Positions 34,513 to 43,740 are shown, numbered from the stretch's first letter. The stretch: DNA of 64,000 nucleotides from Paenibacillus gorillae (GCF_000513275.1 NZ_CBVJ010000093.1:24001-88000), one strand, 5' to 3'. Notes: generated by a model from the sequence alone, not told the origin. Translations and numbers: made by a program.

Positions 34513-35937
34513 TTACCTCCTCATAGGCATCTCACGCGTCAGACGCGAGATTTCGTGAATAGTTACTTGTCCCGTTGCGACAAGCTTCAGGCGGACGGCA
34601 TTGGCTGCTGCGATCGTATTTGTCGGGACTAGCATCTCCTGGTACTGAATGTCTGACGTTGGAGTTAAGGTTTTCGCTAGTATCCAATCTTCGCCAACTG
34701 CCTTCCCGCTGATGTAGATTGATAGTGTGCTGCCAGCCTTTACAGAGGCGACGATCCATATCTTAAACCACTGCTGCTTACGAGCGATGCTACCCGCTGT
34801 GAACGGCTTTGTAATGGCCGTTGCTGTTATGGCTGTCCCTGCATCATTTGTCCCGCCCAAACGCAGCACACGGCCGGATGCGTCGCCAAAATACATGTCA
34901 GCGCCTATACGAACCATTTGGGTGACTGCGATGCCGTCCCAGGTAGTCCACACTTGATGGATTGGGTCGTACTGCAGTATCCGACTGTTCTCTGTCGATC
35001 CTCCATACGGGATGCCGAAGTACAGATACTTGCCGTCATTGCCTGCAACCCCCTTGGACATCTGCGACTTGTTCGACCTGTTGATGTACTGCTGCACTGG
35101 AACCGAAAATAGTTTTTCCGGCCGGAGTCCGCCGGCATAACGATAGATTCCGTCACGCGATAAAAAAGGTAACGAGTCATCATAAGCCACCGTAGCTTGA
35201 TTCCCCGTTACCCCTATGTCGGATGCAATTTCCTCTGTCGCATAACTTTGCGGACCTTTTCCGTACAACTCGAACATACTGGACGGCTTGAATACGGTGA
35301 CATGTCCATTTCCTGCGCTTAGCCCATTTATCAACTGCCCATCCGTTGTATTGATTTGAATCTCTGCCGCGTCGTCCACTGTTGTCCAATCATTAGCGTT
35401 ATTCAGGGCTGAAGCGCGGACGTAGTTTTCAACTGCGCAGTATACCCGATTACCTTGGGTAGTCACATAGTTAGCCCCTGACGGAGCTTCGGCTATTTGT
35501 TGAGAAGATGACCCATCGTATCGGTACAATTGAAATCGCCCATTTGTGCCTATGAGATTAATGGCACTATAGTTACCTTTGAAGTTCGTAAACGACCATG
35601 GTGCGTTCATGTCATTAGGATCTGAACTCGTGAAAGTCACTAAAGGAGAGGACCACGAAGACCCGTTCCACGATCTCCATGTCCCGTCATTAAAGGCTGC
35701 GACTAGTGTATTCCCTCTAAATTCCGCCAGTCCGGTTACTCTAGTTCCGAATTGACCGATTACCGAGTACCCTGGGCGTGTTGAGATTGCGGGAAAGTTA
35801 TCAGGTGAATAGTTTATGAGTTCAGTAAATAACTCATCTGGAAGATTAAACCCTTCATCATCAGGTTTATACACGCCACTGAATGAGCGGACAGGGATCG
35901 GCTGACCTACGCCCCGGATTGGATTCCAATATGACAC
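34513..35937 (-). CDS. Tail/stabilisation protein, beta-propeller-like
   Basis: A 474-residue beta-rich protein with repeated short motifs such as FRGNTLVAAFNDGTWRSWNG, GNRVYCAVEN and GNDGKYLYFGIPYG, as in the propeller-shaped tail hub or gp10-like stabilisation proteins of short-tailed phages. Position between the tailspike and the fibre genes supports a tail hub or plug role. The assignment to the P22 gp10 group is inference from pattern and context. Confidence 0.65.
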   Translation of the reverse strand: MSYWNPIRGVGQPIPVRSFSGVYKPDDEGFNLPDELFTELINYSPDNFPAISTRPGYSVIGQFGTRVTGLAEFRGNTLVAAFNDGTWRSWNGSSWSSPLVTFTSSDPNDMNAPWSFTNFKGNYSAINLIGTNGRFQLYRYDGSSSQQIAEAPSGANYVTTQGNRVYCAVENYVRASALNNANDWTTVDDAAEIQINTTDGQLINGLSAGNGHVTVFKPSSMFELYGKGPQSYATEEIASDIGVTGNQATVAYDDSLPFLSRDGIYRYAGGLRPEKLFSVPVQQYINRSNKSQMSKGVAGNDGKYLYFGIPYGGSTENSRILQYDPIHQVWTTWDGIAVTQMVRIGADMYFGDASGRVLRLGGTNDAGTAITATAITKPFTAGSIARKQQWFKIWIVASVKAGSTLSIYISGKAVGEDWILAKTLTPTSDIQYQEMLVPTNTIAAANAVRLKLVATGQVTIHEISRLTREMPMRR

Positions 35938-35953
35938 GGCACACCTCCTCTTC

Positions 35954-37450
35954 CTATAATCCCTGCCATACCCATGATGTAGGCGGGGTGGAGTAAGTCA
36001 TTGCTATACTTTCTCCTGGCTCTAAAATAAAACTTCCCGATGATAATCCGATGGATACTGAATTTATAAAGAGGCCGACCCCGGTACCCCCAGTGATTGA
36101 AATCCGAACTCGGTGGGGATATGTATTTACTGCCCCACTCCCGCTAGATGGCATTGCTGGAGCCGATAGTGAGCCAACTGGGTTGTAACCTAAATTGCCT
36201 TGTGCGAATATTTTACCTGATGTGGTTGCTGCGTTATTTATTTTGGTCGCCATTTCTCGCATGTCATTATTCGACATGTTAGCAAATCCACTGAAACTTG
36301 ATAATATTTTAACACCAGTGGCCATGTTTTCGGGGTTTAGAAAAGCGTTATTATTACCGAAATAGTTTCCTGTTAAAAGTATATTGTCGCCGCCACTCAG
36401 TGTAATTCCGACATATCCCGCCCCGCCTAACATGCAACCATCTATTTTAACATGATTACTTGTGCCTCTGATAATGATGTTAGAAGAGTTACTATTCAAG
36501 ACAGATTCAGGGTCGATGTGGCAGTTAATGAGTTGGAACCCAACGCAATTGTTAATGTCCACAGTATGAGCGGCATTGTTTGCCCCTGTAGAACCACTGA
36601 ACCAAGAATTGCTGAATGTCGAAATATTAACCGTTTCGAAATAGTTATTACCGTCGAAGTACGAGTTGGTAATCCGCAAAAACCTCGACCCCACGCTATA
36701 AAAAGTCCAGTAACTTGCAGATATCTCGCAATCTGTTATGTTGATTGCTTGCACAGCTGCGTAGACCGAGTACAGTTTAACGCCAATAGATGTACTTGGA
36801 GGAATTTCTCCGACATTAGAAGCAAGCCACTGTATGAAACAGTTTTCAAGAAAGATATCATTGATAGTTTGGGATCCGACCACCGAAGTATCGGCAGTTA
36901 TCGCAGACCCACGAAACTTAAAAATGAAACTATTCCGGATGTAGACGGCCTGCACCCCCCCGCGAATACTAGTTATCGAAACACCGTTGTAAATGTTAGT
37001 GTAAAAACCCATTTTAACGTGATCTATAATAACCCAAGCGCAGTTATCAATGTTAATCACATTGCCGGACGTAGGGTTTAAAGTGTTTTCGAAATTCAAA
37101 TCCTGAACAGTAACATCTCTTGCATCTCGTATCGTTAACCATGTCCCTGTAGGTGATGTAAAGTATATAGTAGAACTCATCCCACTCCCACAAAACGTAA
37201 CGTTGCTCGCCGCGATTACTATGGGGCCGCACACATACTCCCCACTTGGAACATAAACAATGCCACCTTTAACTGATGCTGCGTCAATCGCCTTCTGAAA
37301 CGCTTTTGTGTCGTCGGTCCTTGCGTCACCTTTAGCCCCATAACCCAAAACGTTGTATACCGGACCTGGCAGGTACTTTTGTTTTGCATTTGCAGTCTCA
37401 ATAAGTTGACCCATTTCTTTCATGGCGATAGAGTACGCACTTTGTCCCAA
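35954..37450 (-). CDS. Tailspike with right-handed beta-helix (pectate-lyase superfamily)
   Basis: A 498-residue protein. The N-terminus has YNVLGYGAKGDARTDDTKAF then QKAIDAASVKGGIVYVPSGE, the standard entry into a pectate-lyase-3/SGNH-type beta-helix, followed by many Asn-rich rungs (ITNSYFDGNNYFETVNIS and similar). Tailspikes of this fold bind and often cut cell-surface polysaccharide during adsorption. TTG 37450 is chosen because GAGGTGA sits 5 nt upstream; GTG 37459, 1 nt after the adaptor gene stop, is the alternative. The catalytic residues cannot be assigned by eye. Confidence 0.82.
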   Translation of the reverse strand: MGQSAYSIAMKEMGQLIETANAKQKYLPGPVYNVLGYGAKGDARTDDTKAFQKAIDAASVKGGIVYVPSGEYVCGPIVIAASNVTFCGSGMSSTIYFTSPTGTWLTIRDARDVTVQDLNFENTLNPTSGNVINIDNCAWVIIDHVKMGFYTNIYNGVSITSIRGGVQAVYIRNSFIFKFRGSAITADTSVVGSQTINDIFLENCFIQWLASNVGEIPPSTSIGVKLYSVYAAVQAINITDCEISASYWTFYSVGSRFLRITNSYFDGNNYFETVNISTFSNSWFSGSTGANNAAHTVDINNCVGFQLINCHIDPESVLNSNSSNIIIRGTSNHVKIDGCMLGGAGYVGITLSGGDNILLTGNYFGNNNAFLNPENMATGVKILSSFSGFANMSNNDMREMATKINNAATTSGKIFAQGNLGYNPVGSLSAPAMPSSGSGAVNTYPHRVRISITGGTGVGLFINSVSIGLSSGSFILEPGESIAMTYSTPPTSWVWQGL

Positions 37451-37460
37451 TAATTTCACC

Positions 37461-38033
37461 TCACCAAATAGTAGTTTCTTTAGAACGCCGTAGCCCCATT
37501 TTCCGCAAATCTTTTTCAGCATCTGAAAATATGCTGTTGTACTCAGCTTGGAAATTGTTTTTCATATCCACATCGCGCTGAATTCCTGCAATCCAACTAG
37601 CGGCATCGTATACATACAGTTCGTGGTAATCCTCAGGGAAATTGGGTGATACCGTCAACAGATTTGCACTCAGAGGTATTGGGCGTGGTCTATAGTACAA
37701 ATAAGCGTCTTTATCAGCCGATGGATTAGGGTTTATATAGAGAGACTGCAGAAATACCGTGCAAAATTGGTCAGGCGGATTCTGAATCTCTGGTGTAAGT
37801 TTAATGTATTCAATACCGTCAATTACCACGCACCTTATCCGATCTTCCGAACAATCCATTGGTAGCGTGTAATATGGAATTTCTGTTGTTGAGAATTTGT
37901 ATATGGCCTCGGGCAACGCGAATTTCCGGAATAACCGCTTGGAGAGCTCATTGAACCTGCCGACTATTTGAGCATCGGTCAAGTCATTGAATACCTCCAG
38001 TCGGACACGTTCAAGCAGCTCTCCTACATTCAT
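37461..38033 (-). CDS. Head-tail adaptor (P22 gp4-like)
   Basis: A 190-residue protein. MNVGELLERVRLEVFND at the start, the central PxxYxLPxDxxE-like stretch (IPYYTLPMDCSEDRIRC), YLYYRPRPIPLS and the helical C-terminus (YDAASWIAGIQRDVDMKNNF) match the adaptor/connector proteins that sit under the portal in short-tailed phages. It overlaps the preceding gene by 4 bp. Good agreement between sequence and position. Confidence 0.75.
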   Translation of the reverse strand: MNVGELLERVRLEVFNDLTDAQIVGRFNELSKRLFRKFALPEAIYKFSTTEIPYYTLPMDCSEDRIRCVVIDGIEYIKLTPEIQNPPDQFCTVFLQSLYINPNPSADKDAYLYYRPRPIPLSANLLTVSPNFPEDYHELYVYDAASWIAGIQRDVDMKNNFQAEYNSIFSDAEKDLRKMGLRRSKETTIW

Positions 38034-38416
38034 GTAATCCCTCCGCTCATTGCTACCGAGTATTTATCGCCGTGGTACATGTCCCTAGCGAAATCGGCGG
38101 CAAGTTGGTCTCTCTTGCGTTCAATGTCTCGTTCTCTTGCTTCGTCTGCCTGATCGATCTCGGCAACAGCGCTGAACCCATTTGCGGTGTGTATCCTTCG
38201 AATATGTGAGACTACGTGACTGGACAGGATCGGGAATCCCGGCTGCGGAATTTTCATGATCGCAAGTTCGGTTAATCCATCCATAATCAGGTGTTCTCCT
38301 GTATGTGGATTCCACATGATATACAAATGCTCATCATATGCCTGTAATTGCGGCTCCACGTCGTTCAGATCATTGATCATTACCTTTGTAAATCCGTTGC
38401 GATAGTGTCTGTTCAT
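38030..38416 (-). CDS. Phage structural-module hypothetical protein
   Basis: A 128-residue protein directly after the capsid gene. It has a compact N-terminal half (YDEHLYIMWNPHTGEHLIMD) and a long charged helix (DEARERDIERKRDQLAADF). Found in head modules next to the capsid protein; a connector or head-completion role is possible but not shown. Start overlaps nothing; ATG 38416 follows GGAGGGAAC. Confidence 0.7.
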   Translation of the reverse strand: MNRHYRNGFTKVMINDLNDVEPQLQAYDEHLYIMWNPHTGEHLIMDGLTELAIMKIPQPGFPILSSHVVSHIRRIHTANGFSAVAEIDQADEARERDIERKRDQLAADFARDMYHGDKYSVAMSGGIT

Positions 38417-38433
38417 GTTCCCTCCAAAAGAAA

Positions 38434-38455
38434 AGAGGAGCCCGTAGGCCCCTCT
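38434..38455 (-). terminator. Hairpin after the capsid gene
   Basis: Minus strand AGAGG, GGCC and the complementary arm closing on CCTCT, followed by TTTTCTTTTGG. A partial terminator here could set the ratio of capsid to tail proteins. Confidence 0.55.
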
Positions 38456-38464
38456 GAATGTGAA

Positions 38465-39658
38465 TTAGTATCCGGCAGGTTCGTTGATATCGCCCAGCTC
38501 GCCGAATGCGTTACGAGCATGGCAGACCATCGTTTCATAGCAGAACGCCGTAGCCTCGTATGCCGGCTTGTTCGGAACACGGGAGAACATGCTGCCGTCC
38601 TCGTCCATAAATGCAAGTTTCGACGTGTGGTAAAGACCAAGGTCATCCCAGTTACCGGCCCAAATACGTTTCGATGGCATGTAACGATCGACGATCAGTG
38701 GCATACCGTCGAACTCAATCGCCTTGTATCCGCCTTCGAGTTCCATTGGGTTAACGAACCGCTTCATGCTGGTAAGCGATGCTTCGTATGCCGCACGGAT
38801 GCCGTGGGAACCTGCCAGCCATTCAACTTTTTTACCCGATGTGATGTCGAGACGGTCGATCAGACTGCGGATAAGCAAGTCAGAGATCGCTCGGCCTGTA
38901 CCTGGAGAAGCGGTGTTGTTCATCACTGTGGCTTTCCACCAGGCATATGTCGCTGGGTCAAGACCCTGCAGCGATTTAGTCTTGCTGATGATTGCAGCCA
39001 GACCAAGCGGCTCCAGGTTGAGCGATCCTTTTGTCACTGCGATATCGCCGGCTGTAGTTGCCACCGCTGCGCCGCTGATCGTAATTGTTTTCGCGTCATA
39101 GTCAACAGCTGTGATTGTACGCGCTGTTGCTACCGCCGTATTAGGCAAGGTATAAATGTCGATGATCTGTTGAACGAAGAAAAGACGGACATCATCAACA
39201 GTCAGCGTTGTAGAGGCTGCTTGTGTCGGGAATGCTGCCAGTTTACCGCTACCGTCTCCAAGAGATACACGGCGCATGAAGTTTTGGAGGTCCGTTGTAA
39301 GGCCCTTAACTTCACTTGTAAGCGCACGAATGTACGAAGTTTCATTCCGTTTCGACGCTTGGATTGTGGCGTTCGATACCTGAAGGCGACCGTGAACATA
39401 CGCCACGTTACCTTTCGAACCTTTATACCCTTGTTGTCCAGCATCCGGCAGGTCGCCCATTTCTGTACCTGCGCCGACACCCGCGTTGCGGCCAAAGTGA
39501 TGGGCAATGTAAAATTCCTTACCATCGCCGTCGATCTCTTCAGCCTTTTGTTTCAACTTCATAACGAAGTAGTTAGAGCCGTTGTTAACCTGCTCCTGCA
39601 CCTCTGGCAGGTAATCGGTTTTTAGCGCGTCTTCGATTGTTCCTAATGTTGCTGGCAT
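38465..39658 (-). CDS. Major capsid protein
   Basis: A 397-residue protein in the canonical place after the scaffold gene. It has an N-terminal helical arm (YLPEVQEQVNNGSNYFVMKL), an extended loop rich in Gly (RNAGVGAGTEMGDLPDAGQQ), and DVRLFFVQQIIDIY followed by repeated beta strands with Thr/Ala, then a SGKKVEWLAGSHGIRAAYEA-type capsid spine. It is close in character to capsid proteins of P22/N4-type short-tailed phages. AGGAGG precedes ATG 39658. Confidence 0.85.
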   Translation of the reverse strand: MPATLGTIEDALKTDYLPEVQEQVNNGSNYFVMKLKQKAEEIDGDGKEFYIAHHFGRNAGVGAGTEMGDLPDAGQQGYKGSKGNVAYVHGRLQVSNATIQASKRNETSYIRALTSEVKGLTTDLQNFMRRVSLGDGSGKLAAFPTQAASTTLTVDDVRLFFVQQIIDIYTLPNTAVATARTITAVDYDAKTITISGAAVATTAGDIAVTKGSLNLEPLGLAAIISKTKSLQGLDPATYAWWKATVMNNTASPGTGRAISDLLIRSLIDRLDITSGKKVEWLAGSHGIRAAYEASLTSMKRFVNPMELEGGYKAIEFDGMPLIVDRYMPSKRIWAGNWDDLGLYHTSKLAFMDEDGSMFSRVPNKPAYEATAFCYETMVCHARNAFGELGDINEPAGY

Positions 39659-39669
39659 GTATTATCCTC

Positions 39670-40470
39670 CTATTCGGCGTTCCGTGATGCTTGAATACGG
39701 GCAATAGCCCGCGCCTCTGCGCCCTTGAATCCTCCGCCAGTTTGCGGAATGGATTGAGCGGCAGCACCCGGAGCGCCCTCCGTTTTGATTCCTGTTTTGG
39801 TTTTCAGATAATTGGCAACTGCGTCTTTGTTCGCTGTGGCAAGCTTTGCCTCCAGCAGGTCGGCCTTCATCGCCTTGTAAGCGATATTGGGATTAGCCAC
39901 CTCGTTTTCATGCATGTACGCCCACAGTTCGTTGTGGTCGAGCGCCTTGCCATCGATTTCCTTGTCAGCGCAAAACGTCTTCAGTGACGTTTCGAACTCC
40001 TGCGCCTGCTTCTCGGCCTGTGTATTGGCCTCGTACTCATCAGCCTTCGCGGCCTTCGCTTCAAGCTGCTCCAAGCGGCGCTGTACCTCTGGGGAGACTT
40101 GCTCCTTATCAGCGCGTTCCTGCAGCTCTACGAGCTCGATTTCCTCTTTCAGCGTCAGCAGGTTGTCGATGCCACTTGTCCGCTGGAGGTATTCGGCAGC
40201 TTTCCGGTATGTGTCATGATCCTTGTACTGCTCCATCGCCGTCTTGTGTTCCGCATCCCACTTCTCACGTTCAGCAGCAAGCCGTTTTGCGAATGCTTTT
40301 TCGAAGTTGTTCTGTCCCGGCTCGGCGGCAGCTTGATTATCAACGCCCGTTTGGTCAGATCCTCCAGTCACTTGCGAATGCTCCCCGGCGGCGGAAGCCC
40401 CTTCAACGCCCGAAGCCGCACCTTCGTCGGCGAAAAGCTGTAAGTTAAGCGATAAAAGAAACTTTTTCAT
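39670..40470 (-). CDS. Scaffolding protein (DUF4355-like)
   Basis: A 266-residue, highly charged protein starting MKKFLLSLNLQLFADEG, the typical opening of Firmicute phage scaffolds. The middle is coiled coil (EEIELVELQERADKE, RLEQLEAKAAKADEYEANTQ). It directs procapsid assembly and leaves before maturation. ATG 40470 with AGGAGG 8 nt upstream is used instead of the more distal in-frame ATG at 40548. Confidence 0.88.
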   Translation of the reverse strand: MKKFLLSLNLQLFADEGAASGVEGASAAGEHSQVTGGSDQTGVDNQAAAEPGQNNFEKAFAKRLAAEREKWDAEHKTAMEQYKDHDTYRKAAEYLQRTSGIDNLLTLKEEIELVELQERADKEQVSPEVQRRLEQLEAKAAKADEYEANTQAEKQAQEFETSLKTFCADKEIDGKALDHNELWAYMHENEVANPNIAYKAMKADLLEAKLATANKDAVANYLKTKTGIKTEGAPGAAAQSIPQTGGGFKGAEARAIARIQASRNAE

Positions 40471-40529
40471 GGTAAATCCTCCTGTTATGCGGCGACCATA
40501 ACGAGTCAACGCCCGCGAATAATAGAAAT

Positions 40530-40557
40530 AGGCCCCGTGGACTCTCACCCGGGGCCT
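40530..40557 (-). terminator. Hairpin between portal and scaffold genes
   Basis: AGGCCCCG and CGGGGCCT arms with a 12-nt loop, followed by TATTTCTATT on the minus strand. A long GC stem but a weak T tract; it could be an attenuator or an RNA-processing site. Confidence 0.5.
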
Positions 40558-40560
40558 GCC

Positions 40561-42717
40561 TTATTTCATTGCTGTTGTTGCAATTTGCGTTTGAGCCTTC
40601 ATTTGCTCGGTTTCCAGCTTCTCCTGGTTGTCCATCGCCTTCATCTCGGTTTGATGTTGACGCATCTTATCGGCTTCCTCTGCTCTTTGTGCCTGTTCTG
40701 CAGCCTGTGCTTGCTGCTGTTCGAGCGCTGGGGCATTAAGCCTATCAACATGTTCCTGATAGTGTTGATCGACTAGCGCCCTAATCTCAGGCGGCAGAGA
40801 GCGGTAACGACTACCTTTGCGGAACGTGTTATGGGCAAGGATATGAATCTCGTCGTCATCGCTGTCCCAAATATGGGGGACATCCGGCAGCGGCGGCGGT
40901 TCGATCGGCGGTATCTGATCTTCCGGCAATCCGCTAGCTTGCAATTGCTGTTGTATAGCCTGCATGCCCTGCTGCTGTTGCGCTAATAACTGCATGAATT
41001 CCGGATCATCAGCCAAGTCCTCAAACTTCTTATTCTCCATCTTGGCATTGTTGTTGTCCAGCGCTTCCTGTTCGAACAGTTCCGTGCTATCACCCATACC
41101 CATGAGGCGTAATAATTTGGCCGGATCTGGCGTGCCATCCTTCTTGACGATTGCGCCAGCTCCCCACATGGTCATGATGCGCTCCTGCTGAGCTGCTTTC
41201 ATCTCCGGCAAGCTGGAGCCTTGGACGATATTCACATCCTCGAAGCCGGTCAAGTCCGAACCGTTGAAGCTGATAAGCTCGATCTCATTGTCCTCGCCAA
41301 GAATACGTCCTTGCCGCTCCTCTGTGTAATGCGCCTTCAGCAGCCGGAGAATGCGCTGCATGACCTTCTTCATGCCCTGTTCATAGTTCTGGGAGGCGAC
41401 GGCCATCTTCTCGTTCTCTTGCTCAACCATCAGTTCCAATCCGCCGAGGGTGTCCAGACCGGTTGGCAATCGACCTTGCGACAACTCCCTGGCACCACTC
41501 ATGTCATCTATGTCAATCGCATTTTGCGCGAGTTCGTTGTTATAAAACGACGGAATGTCAGGGGCCTGAATGCGCTCCGGTTTCGCCCCGCCGATCGGCG
41601 TATATTCGATGATGCCTGATATTTCATTCGTCAGCATTTCTTCGTCTGCTCCGCTACCGATCGGGTTCAGCCACATAGCGTTACCGAGTCGGCGTGCATG
41701 GGTAGCGACCATCGAGCGCAAAACGTTGATCTCTCTTTGTGGTGCAAGCATGTCCGTAACAATAGAGTCATATTGCAGCGTGCCGGGAATCGGAATGTAC
41801 CCGAACAGTTGATACGGCAGCTCGCCAGACTCCTCGCTGTAGTCGAGCTCCTGACCATTACAAACGGTGATCTTGGCGCCCTTTGGATACTTCTTGCATG
41901 GCTTGTACCACAGTTCGTACACAAGTGCCTGGTTCTGCATACTCGTTATCTGGGAAGATCCTATGCCCTCACCAGACATCCGAGTAATGTCATACCGGTT
42001 GAGGTAGCCGATATTCGCATCAGGGCTCACTCGCTTGCCGTACTCCTCGTATATCTCGTCAACATCGCGGGCCTTACGTTCGATAATCCATCGGACATCA
42101 TCCTCTGTTGTAGCTGCTGGATCAGCGAATACAGTTAGCGGGTCGCATACCCTGGCACGAATCACGCCGTCGTATATGGGCTTCTGTTCACCTTTTACCC
42201 ACTCTTCATATCCAAGGTCATCTTCCACCGGCGTGATGTCATTGCCGGACTCCGAATCGAACCAAGTCTTTACCCAGCATCGCTTCTGAATGAGCATGTA
42301 TAAAAACATTTCACGCGTCTTCGTGGATAAGCTGAGTTCTTGCCACAGCACATGCAGATACTTGTCAGCAGCCTTAGCTGCATCAATGTCCACTTGTTCT
42401 TTGCTTCCCGGTATAACGTCGAATTTCAGCTTGGACTTGATATGTTTCGATAGCAGTGTTGTCACCCGCGGCCGGATCTTGTTGCGCGTTACTCGAACTT
42501 CTCCCGACTGCTGCGGCAACACCTGTACCCTACGTTCGGAGGAGTTCCAGCCGATCCACTGGTTACCGACGTAGTAATTTATGTTAACGAGTTGCTGGCG
42601 GATGTCCGTCCAGTTCTCGGCTGAGCGAAACAACAAATCAACGCGATCAGGAGTGAGCCGTTTCGACTCTATATCCCCGACCGCGTTGGCGTTTTTATCG
42701 GTATTCTGTTTTCCCAC
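40561..42717 (-). CDS. Portal protein (large, P22-type)
   Basis: A 718-residue portal, the size and pattern of short-tailed phage portals. Conserved stretches include YYVGNQWIGW near residue 48, RITRNKIRPRVTTLLSKHIK-type sequence after it (VRVTRNKIRPRVTTLLSKHI), DPLTVFADPAATTEDDVRWI and LYELWYKP-type strands (ALVYELWYKPCKKYP). The C-terminal 80 residues are a Gln/Glu-rich coiled coil (the barrel). Twelve copies would form the DNA gate to which terminase and adaptor bind. Confidence 0.88.
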   Translation of the reverse strand: MGKQNTDKNANAVGDIESKRLTPDRVDLLFRSAENWTDIRQQLVNINYYVGNQWIGWNSSERRVQVLPQQSGEVRVTRNKIRPRVTTLLSKHIKSKLKFDVIPGSKEQVDIDAAKAADKYLHVLWQELSLSTKTREMFLYMLIQKRCWVKTWFDSESGNDITPVEDDLGYEEWVKGEQKPIYDGVIRARVCDPLTVFADPAATTEDDVRWIIERKARDVDEIYEEYGKRVSPDANIGYLNRYDITRMSGEGIGSSQITSMQNQALVYELWYKPCKKYPKGAKITVCNGQELDYSEESGELPYQLFGYIPIPGTLQYDSIVTDMLAPQREINVLRSMVATHARRLGNAMWLNPIGSGADEEMLTNEISGIIEYTPIGGAKPERIQAPDIPSFYNNELAQNAIDIDDMSGARELSQGRLPTGLDTLGGLELMVEQENEKMAVASQNYEQGMKKVMQRILRLLKAHYTEERQGRILGEDNEIELISFNGSDLTGFEDVNIVQGSSLPEMKAAQQERIMTMWGAGAIVKKDGTPDPAKLLRLMGMGDSTELFEQEALDNNNAKMENKKFEDLADDPEFMQLLAQQQQGMQAIQQQLQASGLPEDQIPPIEPPPLPDVPHIWDSDDDEIHILAHNTFRKGSRYRSLPPEIRALVDQHYQEHVDRLNAPALEQQQAQAAEQAQRAEEADKMRQHQTEMKAMDNQEKLETEQMKAQTQIATTAMK

Positions 42718-42737
42718 AGCTCACGACCCCTTTCGGA

Positions 42738-43034
42738 TTACTCGACGATTACCCAGTCCTCAGCGAACAAGTCACCCTGCGACGGAACCCAACCTGGCTG
42801 CCATTTACCCTGTGCGTTGAATAGAGCACAGTACGGCTGTGAGTCCAATGGCGTATCTACACCAATGTGCTTCGCCGTCCGGTCGTTCACCTTCGCCCCG
42901 GGTTCTTGTGTGGAATGTGGCGGCAAATACAAAGCGGGCATCACTACTACAAATTGGCTTTTACCATTCCACCCTGCGCGTGCCACTTTCTTACCTTCTT
43001 TCATACTTCCCAACGCTTCGCCAAAGTTCATCAT
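42738..43034 (-). CDS. Tad2-like (DUF2829) protein, candidate anti-Thoeris
   Basis: A 98-residue protein. MNFGEALGSMKEGKKVARAG then WNGKSQFVVVMPA is the signature of the DUF2829/Tad2 family, and the C-terminus GWVPSQGDLFAEDW matches the family's closing Pro-Ser...Asp-x-x-Ala-x-Asp-Trp motif. Tad2 proteins of other phages bind the cyclic ADP-ribose-type signal of the Thoeris defence and block it. It is unusually placed in the late operon between portal and terminase. Start overlaps the previous gene by ATGA. Family assignment is firm; activity is inference. Confidence 0.85.
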   Translation of the reverse strand: MMNFGEALGSMKEGKKVARAGWNGKSQFVVVMPALYLPPHSTQEPGAKVNDRTAKHIGVDTPLDSQPYCALFNAQGKWQPGWVPSQGDLFAEDWVIVE

Positions 43035-43444
43035 TCCATCTCCTTCACGGCCGCTCTAGCAGCCTCTCTTAATTTGGTATCGCCCCATTGTGGGACGTAT
43101 TGCACTTCGTTTGCCTTCAGCCATTCGACCAGTTCAGTGCGTTCCATGGCTTCGAACTGGTCACCTGCTGGTTCCTGTGGCTCTTGCGGAGGCACAGTGT
43201 CTCCCTCTTGTTGCACCAGTTCTTCGTTCTGTCCCGTCTGTTCCTCAACTGCTTCCTCCAGCGGCCGCTCATCCACAACTGGAGTCAGCGTGATTTCGTA
43301 GCCAGGCACCTCAACCTCGGCGATTTTAACCGCTACAAAGTCGTATGTCGGGTCGATCTCTGCTCGACGTTCATAAGCGTCCTGTGCATCCTCAGCAGCG
43401 CCATATCGCTCATCAAAACCACATGTGTACTTGAATAGTTTCAT
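43031..43444 (-). CDS. Phage hypothetical protein with SAP/HeH-like C-terminus
   Basis: A 137-residue acidic protein. The middle is Glu/Pro/Gln-rich linker (residues about 65-95), and the last 40 residues (MERTELVEWLKANEVQYVPQ then GDTKLREAARAAVKE) look like a helix-extended-helix (HeH/SAP/LEM) domain that often binds nucleic acid in phage proteins. The N-terminal part contains YAAEDAQDAYE-like sequence. Translationally coupled to the Tad2-like gene. Confidence 0.68.
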   Translation of the reverse strand: MKLFKYTCGFDERYGAAEDAQDAYERRAEIDPTYDFVAVKIAEVEVPGYEITLTPVVDERPLEEAVEEQTGQNEELVQQEGDTVPPQEPQEPAGDQFEAMERTELVEWLKANEVQYVPQWGDTKLREAARAAVKEME

Positions 43445-43456
43445 GTCTCATCCTCC

Positions 43457-43738
43457 TTATAACGGTTCCAGCGGAGTGGGCTCCTGTACGCCCTGCTGTG
43501 CCTTGATTACTTTAACTTCGGCATGCTTCAACTCCCCAAAGCTTGGAGCCTGTATGCGGTCTAACAGCTGCTTTCGTTCTTCTTTCCACGATTCATAATC
43601 ATCCATCCAAGCAACACGACTCTCGTTACGTTGTGCAGCTAGATCAGCGCGATGCTTGTTAAATCTTCTTTCGTCGTAGAGAAACCACAGTATGAAAATA
43701 ACTGCGACCAGTCCTATCACCCATCTGGCATCTATCAT
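43457..43738 (-). CDS. Small membrane-anchored phage protein
   Basis: A 93-residue protein with one N-terminal membrane helix (WVIGLVAVIFILWFLY) and a charged, probably coiled C-terminal part (RADLAAQRNESRVAWMDDYE). It resembles the layout of Rz-like or i-spanin proteins, but its place in the packaging region argues against assigning that role. Unrecognised. Confidence 0.6.
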   Translation of the reverse strand: MIDARWVIGLVAVIFILWFLYDERRFNKHRADLAAQRNESRVAWMDDYESWKEERKQLLDRIQAPSFGELKHAEVKVIKAQQGVQEPTPLEPL

Positions 43739-43740
43739 AT

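Noticed and set aside
36452..37081. Plus-strand open frame of 209 codons
   Set aside because: It is antisense to the beta-helix tailspike gene and has no start signal.
38348..39625. Long open frame of 425 codons on the plus strand
   Set aside because: It lies opposite the major capsid protein gene, has no ribosome site, is rich in Cys/Arg/His and resembles nothing; it is a shadow of the capsid codon pattern.
40471..40548. Longer start of the scaffold gene
   Set aside because: The upstream extension covers the intergenic region with no ribosome site, while ATG 40470 has AGGAGG and the typical MKKFLL opening.
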